A DNA stretch of 64,000 nt from positions 1 through 64,000 of the forward strand of contig JADGFI010000009.1 in the NCBI GenBank assembly GCA_016743945.1. Direction: 5' to 3'. Below the pieces are notes generated by a model, which did not search any database, was not told the DNA's origin, and saw nothing but the letters and a program-made list of their open reading frames with translations. This stretch comes from Desulfobacteraceae bacterium. GTDB taxonomy: Bacteria > Desulfobacterota > Desulfobacteria > Desulfobacterales > Desulfobacteraceae. Of the stretch, positions 9,219-18,585 are shown one piece after another. Within the stretch, counting starts at the first letter, position 1. The number at the start of each line of letters is the position of its first letter. The translations under genes and the position numbers were made by a program.

Positions 9219-10727
9219 ATGAACATCAATATTGGAAGAATGTTTGCAAATCGTGCGTTTCTCACCCCAAACCTTGAAGCTTGTGTCGGCGAAGAGTATC
9301 GGTATGACTACAAAGAAATGAATCAGCGGATCAACCGCTTTGCAGCCTTTCTTTGCGCATCCGGCATCCATCAAGGGGATCGCGTTGCCATCCTGGCCAA
9401 AAACAATGAACAGGTACTGACAGCCCTTTTTGCAACAGCTAAAATCGGTGCCATCACCCTTGTCTTAAATTACAGACTCCAAGGCCCAGAACTTGCCTAT
9501 ATTCTTTCCGACAGCCAGGCAAAGCTCCTGGTATATGGCGCTGAATTTACCAAAGTGGTGGATAGCCTTAAAGATCAAATTCCTGTTAAAACCTTTATCA
9601 GTATTGGCGAAACCGATTCTGACAGACAATTTGAATCTGCCCTCCAAAACCGGGATGATGCGGAGCCTGAAATCCTGGGCAAAAACGATGATCCTGCCGT
9701 GCTGATGTATACCTCTGGCACAACCGGCAAACCCAAGGGAGTGACCTTGACCCACGGCAACCTGTTCTGGGCGGCCACAGGCCTTGCAAACACCCTGAAC
9801 TGGGCCCATAAATACAGATATCTATCGGTTGCCCCCCTTTTCCACATCGGAGGACTGGCCCCCGTTTTTGCCAATATCCATGTGGGCTGTACCATGGTGT
9901 TCATGCCGGATTTTGCCCCGGGGAAAGCATGGCAGATCATTGTAGAAGAAAAGATCAATTTTGCCATGACTGTGCCGGTCATGCTGCAATATATGAAAAT
10001 GATACCCGGCATCGAAAACATGGATCTTTCCTGCCTCAAACATTTCATCTGCGGCGGTTCTGCCGTTCCCCAGCCCTTGATTGCCGCATACAGGAATCTT
10101 GGAATCGATGTCCACCAGGTATATGGTGCCACCGAGTATTCCGGCGCAATTTCATTCTGGTCACCGGAAATGGGGTTTGAAAAATCCCATTCCATGGGAA
10201 AACCCGTGTTCCACGGAGATATTAAAATCATTGCCCCTGAAACCGGCCGGGAACTTGGACCAGACAAGGTGGGGGAAATCTGTATCCTGGGTCCCCAGGT
10301 ATTCAAAGGATACTGGGGAAACCAGGCCGCCACCGACGATGCCCTGGTCCAGGGTCACTACAGGTCCGGGGACCTGGGCAAAAAAGATGCCCAGGGATTT
10401 GTCTATGTGGTGGACCGGCTCAAGGACATGATCATCAGCGGCTCTGAAAACATTTACCCGGCAGAGCTTGAATCTGTCATCGCATCCCACCCAGACATTG
10501 CGGATGTGGCTGTGGTGGGAAGACCGGATGAAAAATGGGGAGAAATTCCCGTTGCATTTGTGGTAAAAAAACCTGAAACCACCGTCACAGAAGAAGAGAT
10601 TATTCAAGTGTGCCGAAAAAATCTGGCCGGATTCAAATGTGTCAAAGCAGTATTTTTTATTGACGAAATTCCCAGAAACACCCTTGGCAAAGTATTAAAA
10701 CGATCCCTGCGGGATCAAAATAATTAA
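9219..10727 (+). CDS. class I AMP-dependent acyl-CoA ligase
   Basis: ANL-superfamily ligase activating a carboxylic acid to its CoA thioester through an acyl-AMP. The 502-residue protein shows the P-loop-like motif MYTSGTTGKPKGVTLTH near residue 165, the A5 motif YGATEYSG, the hinge DRLKDMIISGSENIYP, and the C-terminal catalytic lysine in NTLGKVLKR. An AGGAGG ribosome binding site lies 6 bases before the ATG. The next gene encodes an acyl-CoA dehydrogenase, so this ligase probably initiates oxidation of a fatty or aromatic acid. The substrate cannot be assigned from sequence. Confidence 0.87.
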   Translation: MNINIGRMFANRAFLTPNLEACVGEEYRYDYKEMNQRINRFAAFLCASGIHQGDRVAILAKNNEQVLTALFATAKIGAITLVLNYRLQGPELAYILSDSQAKLLVYGAEFTKVVDSLKDQIPVKTFISIGETDSDRQFESALQNRDDAEPEILGKNDDPAVLMYTSGTTGKPKGVTLTHGNLFWAATGLANTLNWAHKYRYLSVAPLFHIGGLAPVFANIHVGCTMVFMPDFAPGKAWQIIVEEKINFAMTVPVMLQYMKMIPGIENMDLSCLKHFICGGSAVPQPLIAAYRNLGIDVHQVYGATEYSGAISFWSPEMGFEKSHSMGKPVFHGDIKIIAPETGRELGPDKVGEICILGPQVFKGYWGNQAATDDALVQGHYRSGDLGKKDAQGFVYVVDRLKDMIISGSENIYPAELESVIASHPDIADVAVVGRPDEKWGEIPVAFVVKKPETTVTEEEIIQVCRKNLAGFKCVKAVFFIDEIPRNTLGKVLKRSLRDQNN

Positions 10728-10737
10728 GGAAAAATTT

Positions 10738-12345
10738 ATGTCACTTCCAGATCCCAATAATGCCTATTCGTTTGATGATTTTCTTGAATGGCGGAATAAT
10801 GCCGACTATTTCCTGGAAGATCCCTTTTTCCAAAGGGTTGTCCAATTTTATGCAAAAAAGGAATGGCCCAGACTTGAAAAAGAAGCCAAACAATTGTCCG
10901 CCAAGGTATCCTTTGCCTGGAAAAATCTTGCCGACCAGGCAGCGGTGCCGGAGAAAAGACCCTACATGGTTCATTATGACGGACACAACCACCGCATCGA
11001 CCGCATTGTGCGCCCCCTTGAAACCCTGACCATGGAAAAAGAGGTGTTTGCCGAAAAATTATTTTCATCCGATACCTCGCCCTTTGAGAAACTGGTAAAA
11101 ATGTATCTGATCTACCAGAACGGTGAAGCCTGCATTTCCTGCCCTCTGACCTGTACAGAGGGCCTTGTGGCTCTGCTTGAATATTATGCCGACACCCCTG
11201 AATTAAAGCAGATCCTCCTGCACTGCAAGGAAGGAATCAATGGGGACATTGCCATTGGCTCGCAATTTTTATCGGAAATCCAGGGAGGATCGGACGTCCC
11301 GGCCAACCTTGTGGAAGCAGTGGAACAAGACGGTTCCTGGCGCCTCTATGGCGACAAATTTTTCTGTTCTGCCACCCATGCGGATTATGCGGTTGTAACC
11401 GCCAAGCCAAGGGGATCTGAAAAAGTTGCCCTGTTTGTGGTGCCGGCCTGGCTTGAGGGAAACAAGGAAAAGGAGATCAGAAACAATTATACCATCAACA
11501 AAATAAAATGGAAAATGGGCACCAGCGAACTTTCCACCGCAGAAATTTCCTACAATGGGGCCATTGCCTATCCTGCAGGCCCCCTTGAACGAGGGGTGGC
11601 AAACGTGGCCGGCATTGTCCTGACCTATTCAAGGCTCACCGTTGGGATCACCTCGGCAGCCTTCATGGCAAGAGCTGTCAGGGAGGCCAAGGCATACAGC
11701 AAAAAGAGATCTGCATTCACCCTTCCCATTAAAAATTTTCCCCTGGTCAAACTCCAGCTCAACCAAATTGAGACCATGTCCAGGAGAACCGTTGCCGGCA
11801 CCTTTAAACTGTACAAAGCGTTTTTAAGCCTTGACGACGGACTTAAAAAAGGCATGGACGCAGATGAACCCATGGAGATGAAGCAAAAAAGATTCACTAC
11901 CAGGGAATTGATCATGCTCCAGAAGATTACCTCATCCTGGGACTGTACCGATGTACTGCGGACAGCCATGTCCATTTTCGGAGGCCACGGTGTAATGGAA
12001 GATTTTTCTTCCCTGCCCCGTCTCTACCGGGATGCAGCCATTAACGAGCTCTGGGAAGGACCGCGAAATGTCCTGCTTACCCAGATCCACAGGGATTTCA
12101 AGCGGGCCGCTTCCTGGTATGCGCCGGGCCATGTTGTGGCAGACATTTTAAAGGGTGCCGATACCGCCATTATAACCCCCTTGCAAAAAGAGGCGAAAGA
12201 ACTTGTGGCCCATCCCGATCTTACCATGCCGGGCAAAGAGACGATGAAAATCTGTGAACGCTGGGATCGATTCTGCCATGATCTGACCCATGCATTCCAG
12301 GATCTGGCACTGATGGAGGTTGAAAAAAATCCTGTTTTTTTATAA
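10738..12345 (+). CDS. acyl-CoA dehydrogenase, AidB-like
   Basis: FAD-dependent acyl-CoA dehydrogenase of 535 residues, longer than the usual 380 and closer to the AidB/large-chain branch. Visible are the FAD-binding segment GSQFLSEIQGGSDVPAN, the substrate region KWKMGTSELSTAEI, FGGHGVMEDF and YRDAAINELWEGPRNV, where the catalytic glutamate of related enzymes lies. It starts 10 bases after the acyl-CoA ligase, with an AAGGAA site, so the two are co-transcribed. The predicted step is alpha,beta-dehydrogenation of the acyl-CoA made by the ligase, with electrons passing to an electron-transfer flavoprotein not seen here. Confidence 0.83.
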   Translation: MSLPDPNNAYSFDDFLEWRNNADYFLEDPFFQRVVQFYAKKEWPRLEKEAKQLSAKVSFAWKNLADQAAVPEKRPYMVHYDGHNHRIDRIVRPLETLTMEKEVFAEKLFSSDTSPFEKLVKMYLIYQNGEACISCPLTCTEGLVALLEYYADTPELKQILLHCKEGINGDIAIGSQFLSEIQGGSDVPANLVEAVEQDGSWRLYGDKFFCSATHADYAVVTAKPRGSEKVALFVVPAWLEGNKEKEIRNNYTINKIKWKMGTSELSTAEISYNGAIAYPAGPLERGVANVAGIVLTYSRLTVGITSAAFMARAVREAKAYSKKRSAFTLPIKNFPLVKLQLNQIETMSRRTVAGTFKLYKAFLSLDDGLKKGMDADEPMEMKQKRFTTRELIMLQKITSSWDCTDVLRTAMSIFGGHGVMEDFSSLPRLYRDAAINELWEGPRNVLLTQIHRDFKRAASWYAPGHVVADILKGADTAIITPLQKEAKELVAHPDLTMPGKETMKICERWDRFCHDLTHAFQDLALMEVEKNPVFL

Positions 12346-12392
12346 GTATTATTTCAGAAAAACTTTGTATCAATTATTTAATCTGGAATTTT

Positions 12393-13007
12393 ATGAAAAA
12401 AACACCACTTGAAAAGCTCAGGGAAAAAGGGAAAAAAGCCAGACAGAATATCATTGTGAATGCGGCAGAGCAGGTTTTTGCAACAAAACCTTTTTCAAAG
12501 GTCAGCATGCGGGATATTGCCAGAGAATCCCAGGTTTCCCTGTCCTCCATTTACCGGTATTTTCCAGATCAGGAATCTTTGTTCCTCGAAGCATTAATTC
12601 GGGGAACAAAAAAGGCCGAACTTATGATAAAAAACCTTGTCAGCCAGGAGGATGTCAGTGTTGACAAGGTTGCCATCTTGTTTATCGACTATCTTATCGA
12701 ACATGATCAGTATTTCAGGATGATGACCCATTTCATGCTGGACGGCGTCCTCAACCCCGCTTCCATCGAAAAGCTCAACAAAATGGAACGGGATCTGCTG
12801 GATCAATTTGACCAATTGTTTAAAAAGCTAAACCCAAAGAGCAATTCCAGAATTTTAGCCCATGCTTTTTTTGCCTCCCTTAACGGTATTCTGATCACCT
12901 ATAGAAAATATCCCGGCCGGGATATCAAGGATGTTCACAAGCACATGGGACAACTGGGGTCCATTATTTCCAAGATGTTTTCAGGCATGATTGCCATTGA
13001 AGACTGA
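12393..13007 (+). CDS. TetR family transcriptional regulator
   Basis: A 204-residue regulator. Its N-terminal helix-turn-helix reads VSMRDIARESQVSLSSIYRYF (residues about 38-58), characteristic of TetR; the C-terminal ligand-binding half is unassigned. It follows the acyl-CoA dehydrogenase by 47 bases and is last in the operon. The inverted repeat at 9151-9177 is a candidate operator, and an acyl-CoA is the likely ligand by analogy to fatty-acid regulators. This is inference. Confidence 0.82.
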   Translation: MKKTPLEKLREKGKKARQNIIVNAAEQVFATKPFSKVSMRDIARESQVSLSSIYRYFPDQESLFLEALIRGTKKAELMIKNLVSQEDVSVDKVAILFIDYLIEHDQYFRMMTHFMLDGVLNPASIEKLNKMERDLLDQFDQLFKKLNPKSNSRILAHAFFASLNGILITYRKYPGRDIKDVHKHMGQLGSIISKMFSGMIAIED

Positions 13008-13019
13008 CAGACAGAGCGC

Positions 13020-13054
13020 AACGGCAAGGTCAACAAATAAGAGGCCGTTTTTTA
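13020..13054 (+). terminator. probable Rho-independent terminator after tetR gene
   Basis: Stem AACGGC (13020-13025) with GCCGTT (13044-13049), followed by T residues. It separates the acyl-CoA operon from mnmG. The stem is short and the loop long (18 bases), so its strength is uncertain. Confidence 0.4.
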
Positions 13055-13139
13055 AAAAAAATATATTAATCTGCAATTATTGCAATTAATGTTGTCTGGA
13101 TCTTGACCAAATTCATAAGCGCTCCTATATTAACTGGTT

Positions 13140-15023
13140 ATGAATTTTTATAAACGAGACTATGACGTCATTGTAATCGGTGCCGGACATGCCGGGTGTG
13201 AGGCAGCCCTTGCTGCCGCAAGAATGGGATGCACCACCCTTTTGGTGACCATTGACATGGATAAAATTGCGGCCATGCCCTGCAGCCCGTCCATTGGCGG
13301 TATGGCAAAAGGGCAGCTGGTAAAAGAAATTGATGCCCTGGGTGGGCAGATGGCCAGGGTCTCAGATTTCTCGGCCATCCAATACCGGACCTTAAATACC
13401 AGGAAAGGGCCTGCGGTTCATTCCACCCGGACCCAGAACGACAAGGTCATGTATTCACGGCAGATGAAGACCGTGCTTGAAACGACACCGGACCTTGACT
13501 TAAAACAGGCCATGGTGCAGTCCCTCATCCTGGAAGATAATCAGGTAAAAGGCATCATTGACCAGACCGGGTTTGAATACACGGCTCTTTCTGTGGTCAT
13601 TGCAACGGGTACTTTTTTACGGGGAAGGGTCCATATCGGTTCAACCCAGATAGAAGCCGGACGGGCCGGTGAATTTGCCTCCGTGGGACTTGCCCAAAGC
13701 CTTGCCGGGATAGGTCTTGACATGGGTCGGATGAAAACCGGCACCCCGCCGCGACTCCATGCAGACAGCATTGATTTTTCCCGATTTAACCTCCATGGGG
13801 CAGACACTATTTCCAAGCCCTTTTCTTTTTCAACCAAGGAAATCACCAACCCCATGCTGCCAAGTTTCATGGGAGAGACCAATCCTGCCACCCATGAGAT
13901 CATCCGGAAAAACCTTAAATTTTCAGCCCTCTACGGCGGACAGATCAAGGGGAAATCTGCCCGTTATTGTCCCTCTTTTGAAGACAAAATCGTTAAATTC
14001 CCGGACCGGGACAGCCACCATGTAATTTTGGAATATGAAGGAATTGAGTCTAAGGAAATATATGCCTCGGGCCTTGGCAACAGTATGCCCCTTGAGATCC
14101 AATACCAGATCGTAAGATCGGTACAGGGGTTAGAGCAGGCCCAGATCATGCGACCGGCCTATGCCATTGAATATGACTATGTCAACCCGTTGGAACTCAC
14201 GGTGGGCCTGGAAGTCAAAAAAACAAAAGGCCTTTTTCTGGCTGGTCAGATCAATGGGACTTCGGGCTATGAAGAGGCAGGGGCCCAAGGGTTGTGGGCC
14301 GGGGTCAATGCAGCCTGCAGGGTCCAGAAAAGAGAGGCCTTTGTCCTGGACAGGTCCCAGGCCTATATGGGGGTCATGGTGGACGATCTTGTAACCCGGG
14401 GAACAAAAGAGCCCTACCGTATGTTCACCTCAAGGGCCGAGTACCGACTTTTGCTGCGCGAAGACAATGCCGATTTGAGGCTGGCCCGGATGGGATATGA
14501 TTACGGACTCATCGACAAAGAACACTTAGATTTTTGCAAGGAAATACTATCCCAGACCCAACGAGAAATTGACCGGGTAAAAACCACTGTGATCAAGCCC
14601 AGTGAGGCAGTCAATGCATTTCTTGTCGATCACAAAACCAACCCCATCACAAACGGGGTAAAGCTTGATCAATTGTTAAAAAGAGCAGAACTCACCTATG
14701 GAAACTTAAAAGAAATTTCTCCGACCCTTGCCCCCCTCCACATTCGTGCCCAGAACCAGGTGGAAATCGAAATAAAATACGAAGGATATATCCAGCGCCA
14801 GCTCAATGAAATTAAAAAGTTCAAAGACCTGGAAAAAATAAGGATCCCGAAAAATTTTGACTATGCCAATGCCCATGGGCTCTCAAATGAACTCAGGGAA
14901 AAGCTTGGCCTCATACAGCCCGCATCCCTTGGCCAGGCATCCCGGACCGACGGCATCACACCGGCGGCTATTTCGGTTTTGATGGTGGCCATTGCCGCCT
15001 TCCAAAAGAACAAAGAATCTTGA
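13140..15023 (+). CDS. mnmG: tRNA uridine-5-carboxymethylaminomethyl modification enzyme MnmG
   Basis: FAD-dependent MnmG (GidA), which with MnmE modifies the wobble uridine of certain tRNAs. The 627 residues match the family. Motifs are the FAD dinucleotide site VIGAGHAGCEAALAAARMG, MPCSPSIGGMAKG, the GTPPRL loop, YCPSFEDKI, LFLAGQINGTSGYEEAGAQG and SRAEYRLLLREDNAD. It begins a housekeeping group with dnaJ-like and hpt genes. Confidence 0.95.
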   Translation: MNFYKRDYDVIVIGAGHAGCEAALAAARMGCTTLLVTIDMDKIAAMPCSPSIGGMAKGQLVKEIDALGGQMARVSDFSAIQYRTLNTRKGPAVHSTRTQNDKVMYSRQMKTVLETTPDLDLKQAMVQSLILEDNQVKGIIDQTGFEYTALSVVIATGTFLRGRVHIGSTQIEAGRAGEFASVGLAQSLAGIGLDMGRMKTGTPPRLHADSIDFSRFNLHGADTISKPFSFSTKEITNPMLPSFMGETNPATHEIIRKNLKFSALYGGQIKGKSARYCPSFEDKIVKFPDRDSHHVILEYEGIESKEIYASGLGNSMPLEIQYQIVRSVQGLEQAQIMRPAYAIEYDYVNPLELTVGLEVKKTKGLFLAGQINGTSGYEEAGAQGLWAGVNAACRVQKREAFVLDRSQAYMGVMVDDLVTRGTKEPYRMFTSRAEYRLLLREDNADLRLARMGYDYGLIDKEHLDFCKEILSQTQREIDRVKTTVIKPSEAVNAFLVDHKTNPITNGVKLDQLLKRAELTYGNLKEISPTLAPLHIRAQNQVEIEIKYEGYIQRQLNEIKKFKDLEKIRIPKNFDYANAHGLSNELREKLGLIQPASLGQASRTDGITPAAISVLMVAIAAFQKNKES

Positions 15024-15112
15024 CTTGGACAGGTTGGCGCTTATTATTTAGCTCACAAACATCGTAGGTAATAACTTTTTGTAACTATTTTGTAAAAGAG
15101 AAGGAAGACAAT

Positions 15113-16030
15113 ATGGCCGATGACTATTACAGCATACTGGGTATCACCAAAACAGCGAGTGCTACTGAAATAAAAAAAGCATATAGGAAACTGGCTTTAA
15201 AATACCACCCGGATAAAACCGAGGGAGATAAAGGACTTGAAGACAAATTCAAAAAAATTTCTGAAGCCTATGCCGTTCTAAGTGATCCTAAAAAGAAAAA
15301 TCAATATGACACCTATGGATCTGCTGATTTCCAGCAGCGATTTTCCCAGGAAGATATTTTCAGGAACTTTGACATGGGGGATATTCTAAAAGAATTCGGC
15401 TTTGGCGGGGGCGGGAGGGGACGTTCCAGGGGAGGATTTTCCAGCATGGGGGGAAACCCGTTTTCCCAGAGCGCAGGCGGCGGCTGAGGCAGCCGGCAAG
15501 CCCCGGTTCGGGGCAAGGATCTGGAGTATGAACTTCCCCTGACCATTGATGAACTCATCAATGGCACAAAAAAAACCATCACCATCAGCCAGGGAGGAGC
15601 AGCCAAGGCCATTGAGGTGACCATTCCCAAGGGGCTCACCCCGGGAAAAAAAATCCGGTTGACGGGCAAAGGAGAGACAAGCCCCAATGGCGGCGCAACA
15701 GGTAATCTGTATATCAAATCCAACCCTGTCACCCCGGAAGGTATCACCATTGAAGGCAATGATATTTCTCTTGCCCAGGAGGTGCACCTGTCCCAGGCCC
15801 TTCTCGGAGGCAAAATTCAGGTAACCACCCCATCGGGGACAACCCTCAACCTGACCCTTCCCCTGGGAACAAATCCTAGGGCAAAAATGAGGATTCCCAA
15901 CCATGGAATCCCCCACATGAAAGGAAATGGTTGCGGAGATCTCTTTGTTGTGATTAATATAATGATGCCAAAAAAACTGAACAAAAAACAAGAAGACCTT
16001 ATTAGAGAACTTGAAAAGACAGGATTATAA
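15113..16030 (+). CDS. CbpA/DnaJ-like co-chaperone with an in-frame TGA at codon 125
   Basis: The N-terminal J domain is complete ([22 protein letters not shown] motif in KYHPDKTEG) and is followed by a Gly/Phe-rich linker. At 15485-15487 a TGA interrupts the linker, but the same frame continues without another stop to 16030 and encodes both C-terminal peptide-binding domains ([41 protein letters not shown]). The total of 306 codons equals a normal CbpA. No frameshift is present. The TGA may be a point mutation (GGA or CGA to TGA), a sequencing error, or a recoded selenocysteine codon: a 6-bp hairpin with loop GTT (15500-15514) begins 13 bases downstream. Separate translation of the second half is also possible. 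Confidence 0.75.
15500..15514 (+). other. hairpin just downstream of the in-frame TGA
   Basis: GCCCCG, loop GTT, CGGGGC: six paired bases (or five with loop GGTTC). Eighteen bases lie between the TGA and the first G of the loop. Bacterial selenocysteine insertion elements need a stem within roughly this distance and a G among the first loop bases, so the minimum criteria are met. The stem is short, so chance in GC-rich coding sequence is also plausible. Confidence 0.35.
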
Positions 16031-16035
16031 ATCTG

Positions 16036-16551
16036 ATGCCAGAATTTATCCCCCTGATTTCCGAAGAAGAAATCAAAGCCCGGATCCAGGAAACCGGGGA
16101 AAAGATCACCAAGGACTATAAAGATCGGGATCTTGTGTTGATCGGTGTATTAAAAGGATCCTTTGTCTTCCTGGCAGATCTTACCCGAAAAATATCCATT
16201 GACCATGAGATCGATCTGATAGGGGCGTCTTCCTATGAAGGGACCACGTCCACCGGTCAGATTATCTTTACCAAACAGCCGGACTTAGAGCTTGAAGGAC
16301 GGGATGTTTTGCTGGTGGAAGATATCGTGGACACGGGAAACACCCTGTTAAAAATCGTTGATTTTATTCGGCTCCTAAACCCCAGGTCAATCAAAATATG
16401 TTCGCTGATTGACAAGCAAGAACGCAGGGAAGTTGAAATTAACGTCAACTATTCCTGTTTTTCACTTGATAAAGGATTCATTGTAGGCTATGGGCTTGAT
16501 TACAATGAAAAATACAGGAATCTGCCTGCAATCTATGATCTGAAATTGTAA
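16036..16551 (+). CDS. hpt: hypoxanthine phosphoribosyltransferase
   Basis: Purine salvage enzyme converting hypoxanthine (or guanine) and PRPP to IMP (GMP). The 171-residue protein has the PRPP-binding motif VLLVEDIVDTGNTL near residue 95, the early loop LVLIGVLKGSFVFLADL, and the purine-contact segment GFIVGYGLDYNEKYRNLP. It starts 5 bases after the dnaJ-like stop, suggesting coupling. Confidence 0.93.
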   Translation: MPEFIPLISEEEIKARIQETGEKITKDYKDRDLVLIGVLKGSFVFLADLTRKISIDHEIDLIGASSYEGTTSTGQIIFTKQPDLELEGRDVLLVEDIVDTGNTLLKIVDFIRLLNPRSIKICSLIDKQERREVEINVNYSCFSLDKGFIVGYGLDYNEKYRNLPAIYDLKL

Positions 16552-16569
16552 AAAATAGGGGGAAGCGCA

Positions 16570-18159
16570 ATGATTATTACCTGCGAAGAGTGTTCAACAC
16601 GCTTTAACCTTGACGAATCCATGATAACGACCGGGGGCTCAAAAGTCCGTTGCAGTTTGTGCAAGCATATTTTCACCGTCTTTCCCCCGGTTCTGGAACC
16701 TCCCATGGCGTCTGAACCTGAAGAAGAAATTTCCTTTGACCTTCCCGAAGAGGCCCTGTTGGATGATTTGGAAACCTTCGAATTGGAAGCCGATGATAAT
16801 GAATTGGATTTGGAAGAGACCAACTTTGAAATAGATGACCTGGATTTGGAAACAGAGGAAACCCTTCTGGATATTGATGGAACCGATCTTGAAATGGAAG
16901 CGCCCGAAAAAGATTCAGCTGACATTGAAATCAACTTTGATCCGGAATCATATGATCATGAAACAGATGACATTATTGAATTTGAAGAAAATGAACTGAC
17001 CTTTGAGGACGCAGAAATTGAATTTGGCGATCCTGATCTGAAGATAGAAACCCCACAAGGGTTGGAAGCGCCGGAAGATTTTGACAGCTATGAATATACA
17101 AGCCTTGATCAGGATGCCCTTACTCTTGAAGAAGATGAACTCGAGGCGGACCTTTCCTTTGACGATGACCCGGATGCAGACCTGGTTTTTGAAGAAACCG
17201 GCCCCGAGCAAGACCTTGCCCAGGCACTGGAGTTAGATCTTTCAGATGACCAGAACATGACCTTTCCCGATCTTACCATGGAAACGGAAGACCCGGAAGC
17301 ATTACCCAAGGAGACAGACCAAACGCTGACCCTTGATGAGGATCCATTTGAGCCCCTTGACCATGGACTTGCGGCTTTGGACCTTGAAGAAGACAACCCT
17401 GAGCCCGAGGATACGTTTTCCTCCTATGACCAGGTGCTTGATCAGGACACCGAACCCGAAGAAAATTTTCAAGACCCTTATGACATAACCGAAGAAGCGC
17501 CCATTGAGACAGACGAAACTTTGCTGGAAAGCCAGTTGTCAGAGACAAAACCTGCGCAAGAAACAATGTTGGATAGCCCGGGACTGGATCCGGGGCGCCC
17601 CAGGAAACGGAAAAAAAAATCTGGGGGTGGCCCTGTCATGCTTTTTATATTGCTCTTTATTCTTGTGGCAGGTGCCTATATTGCCAGCATAACCCTGGGA
17701 TATAAAATTCCCTATCTGTCGGATATCAAAATACCGATACTGGAACAATATCTTAGAAAAGAAGTACCCCAAAAGGTTGCCCCCAAACCAATTCCCAACG
17801 AGGGCAGTGTCAACGGCAGATTTATTTCCAATGATACCGCCGGGGAATTGTTCATTATTACCGGACAAATTGAAAATCCGGCGACCATCCCCTACAGCCA
17901 TATACAGGTCAAGGGAACATTGATCACAAAGGGGAAAGTCAAGGCCAAAACCCTGACCACATTCTGCGGCAATATTATCTCTGAAGAGACGCTGAAAACC
18001 GGCAATATCCTGGACATCACAAAACAGCTGGCCATAAAGGAAGGCGCGCACAACTCAAATGTTAATGTTAAACCGAGAGGGCTCGTGCCCTTCATGATTG
18101 TATTTTCAGACCTGCCGGATAATTTGGAAAACTTTACGGTTGAGGTGGTTGAATTTTAG
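16570..18159 (+). CDS. zinc-finger (MJ0042 type) and DUF3426 membrane protein
   Basis: A 529-residue protein in three parts. Residues 1-40 hold a CXXC..CXXC zinc finger (CEECSTRF ... CSLCKHIF) of the MJ0042 family. Residues about 50-330 are extremely acidic and low-complexity (repeated Asp/Glu/Leu), probably disordered. A basic stretch RPRKRKKK precedes one transmembrane helix (PVMLFILLFILVAGAYIA, about 355-372), and the C-terminus is a DUF3426-like beta domain outside the membrane. Such proteins are common in deltaproteobacteria, and the function is unknown. The gene follows hpt by 18 bases. Confidence 0.75.
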   Translation: MIITCEECSTRFNLDESMITTGGSKVRCSLCKHIFTVFPPVLEPPMASEPEEEISFDLPEEALLDDLETFELEADDNELDLEETNFEIDDLDLETEETLLDIDGTDLEMEAPEKDSADIEINFDPESYDHETDDIIEFEENELTFEDAEIEFGDPDLKIETPQGLEAPEDFDSYEYTSLDQDALTLEEDELEADLSFDDDPDADLVFEETGPEQDLAQALELDLSDDQNMTFPDLTMETEDPEALPKETDQTLTLDEDPFEPLDHGLAALDLEEDNPEPEDTFSSYDQVLDQDTEPEENFQDPYDITEEAPIETDETLLESQLSETKPAQETMLDSPGLDPGRPRKRKKKSGGGPVMLFILLFILVAGAYIASITLGYKIPYLSDIKIPILEQYLRKEVPQKVAPKPIPNEGSVNGRFISNDTAGELFIITGQIENPATIPYSHIQVKGTLITKGKVKAKTLTTFCGNIISEETLKTGNILDITKQLAIKEGAHNSNVNVKPRGLVPFMIVFSDLPDNLENFTVEVVEF

Positions 18160-18248
18160 CAGCACGGGTTCATTATTTTATTATGGGGTACAAACAAAAT
18201 ACTAATTGACAAGTCAATCAAACCTATGATATCTTTTTTGGGTTTTTC

Positions 18249-18325
18249 GGCGACGTAGCTCAGTTGGTTAGAGCATGCGGCTCATATCCGCAGGGTCCGG
18301 AGTTCAAATCTCTGCGTCGCTACCA
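18249..18325 (+). tRNA. tRNA-Met (CAU), elongator-like
   Basis: A complete 77-base cloverleaf with encoded CCA end. The acceptor stem pairs GGCGACG with CGTCGCT (first pair G-U), the D arm reads AGCTCAGTTGGTTAGAGC, the anticodon stem is GCGG/CCGC with loop CTCATAT, and the T loop is TTCAAAT. The sequence resembles E. coli elongator tRNA-Met. Some CAU tRNAs are tRNA-Ile2 with lysidine, so identity rests on similarity. A terminator follows. Confidence 0.93.
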
Positions 18326-18337
18326 AAAAATTACAAT

Positions 18338-18363
18338 GCCCCCTACTTAAGGGGGCTTTTTTG
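18338..18363 (+). terminator. Rho-independent terminator after tRNA-Met
   Basis: Perfect 6-bp stem GCCCCC/GGGGGC with a 7-base loop and a run of seven T. It begins 12 bases after the tRNA end. Confidence 0.85.
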
Positions 18364-18418
18364 TTTCTGGGGATCTTTTGAATTATGAGGCTATACTTTG
18401 GTACACAAAGGCGGCTCA

Positions 18419-18538
18419 AATGACATATTTAGTCCAGCGTCATTCCGGTTATTATTTCAGATTAAGAATGGCTACGGCAGGAATCTGGTATAGCCTCTTG
18501 GAGCCCGCTAAATCGAACAGCAGCGGTAATTTTATTTG
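18419..18538 (+). pseudogene. possible integrase N-terminal remnant
   Basis: A short frame starting ATG at 18419 reads MTYLVQRHSGYYFRLRMA, which resembles the N-terminal domain of tyrosine recombinases (pattern Y-L-x-R-x-G-x-Y-Y-F-R-x-R). It loses similarity after about 18 residues and stops at 18538. It lies 94 bases downstream of the tRNA-Met 3' end, the usual place for an integrated element's integrase, and is best read as a scar of a lost genomic island. Confidence 0.35.
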
Positions 18539-18585
18539 ACATTCACCTCATTTTTATTTAATACAATCTTGTTGCACAAACCAAC

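Noticed and set aside
15386..15991. 201-codon minus-strand ORF across the dnaJ-like TGA
   Set aside because: The plus strand encodes a clearly conserved J-domain protein on both sides; the minus frame is a shadow.
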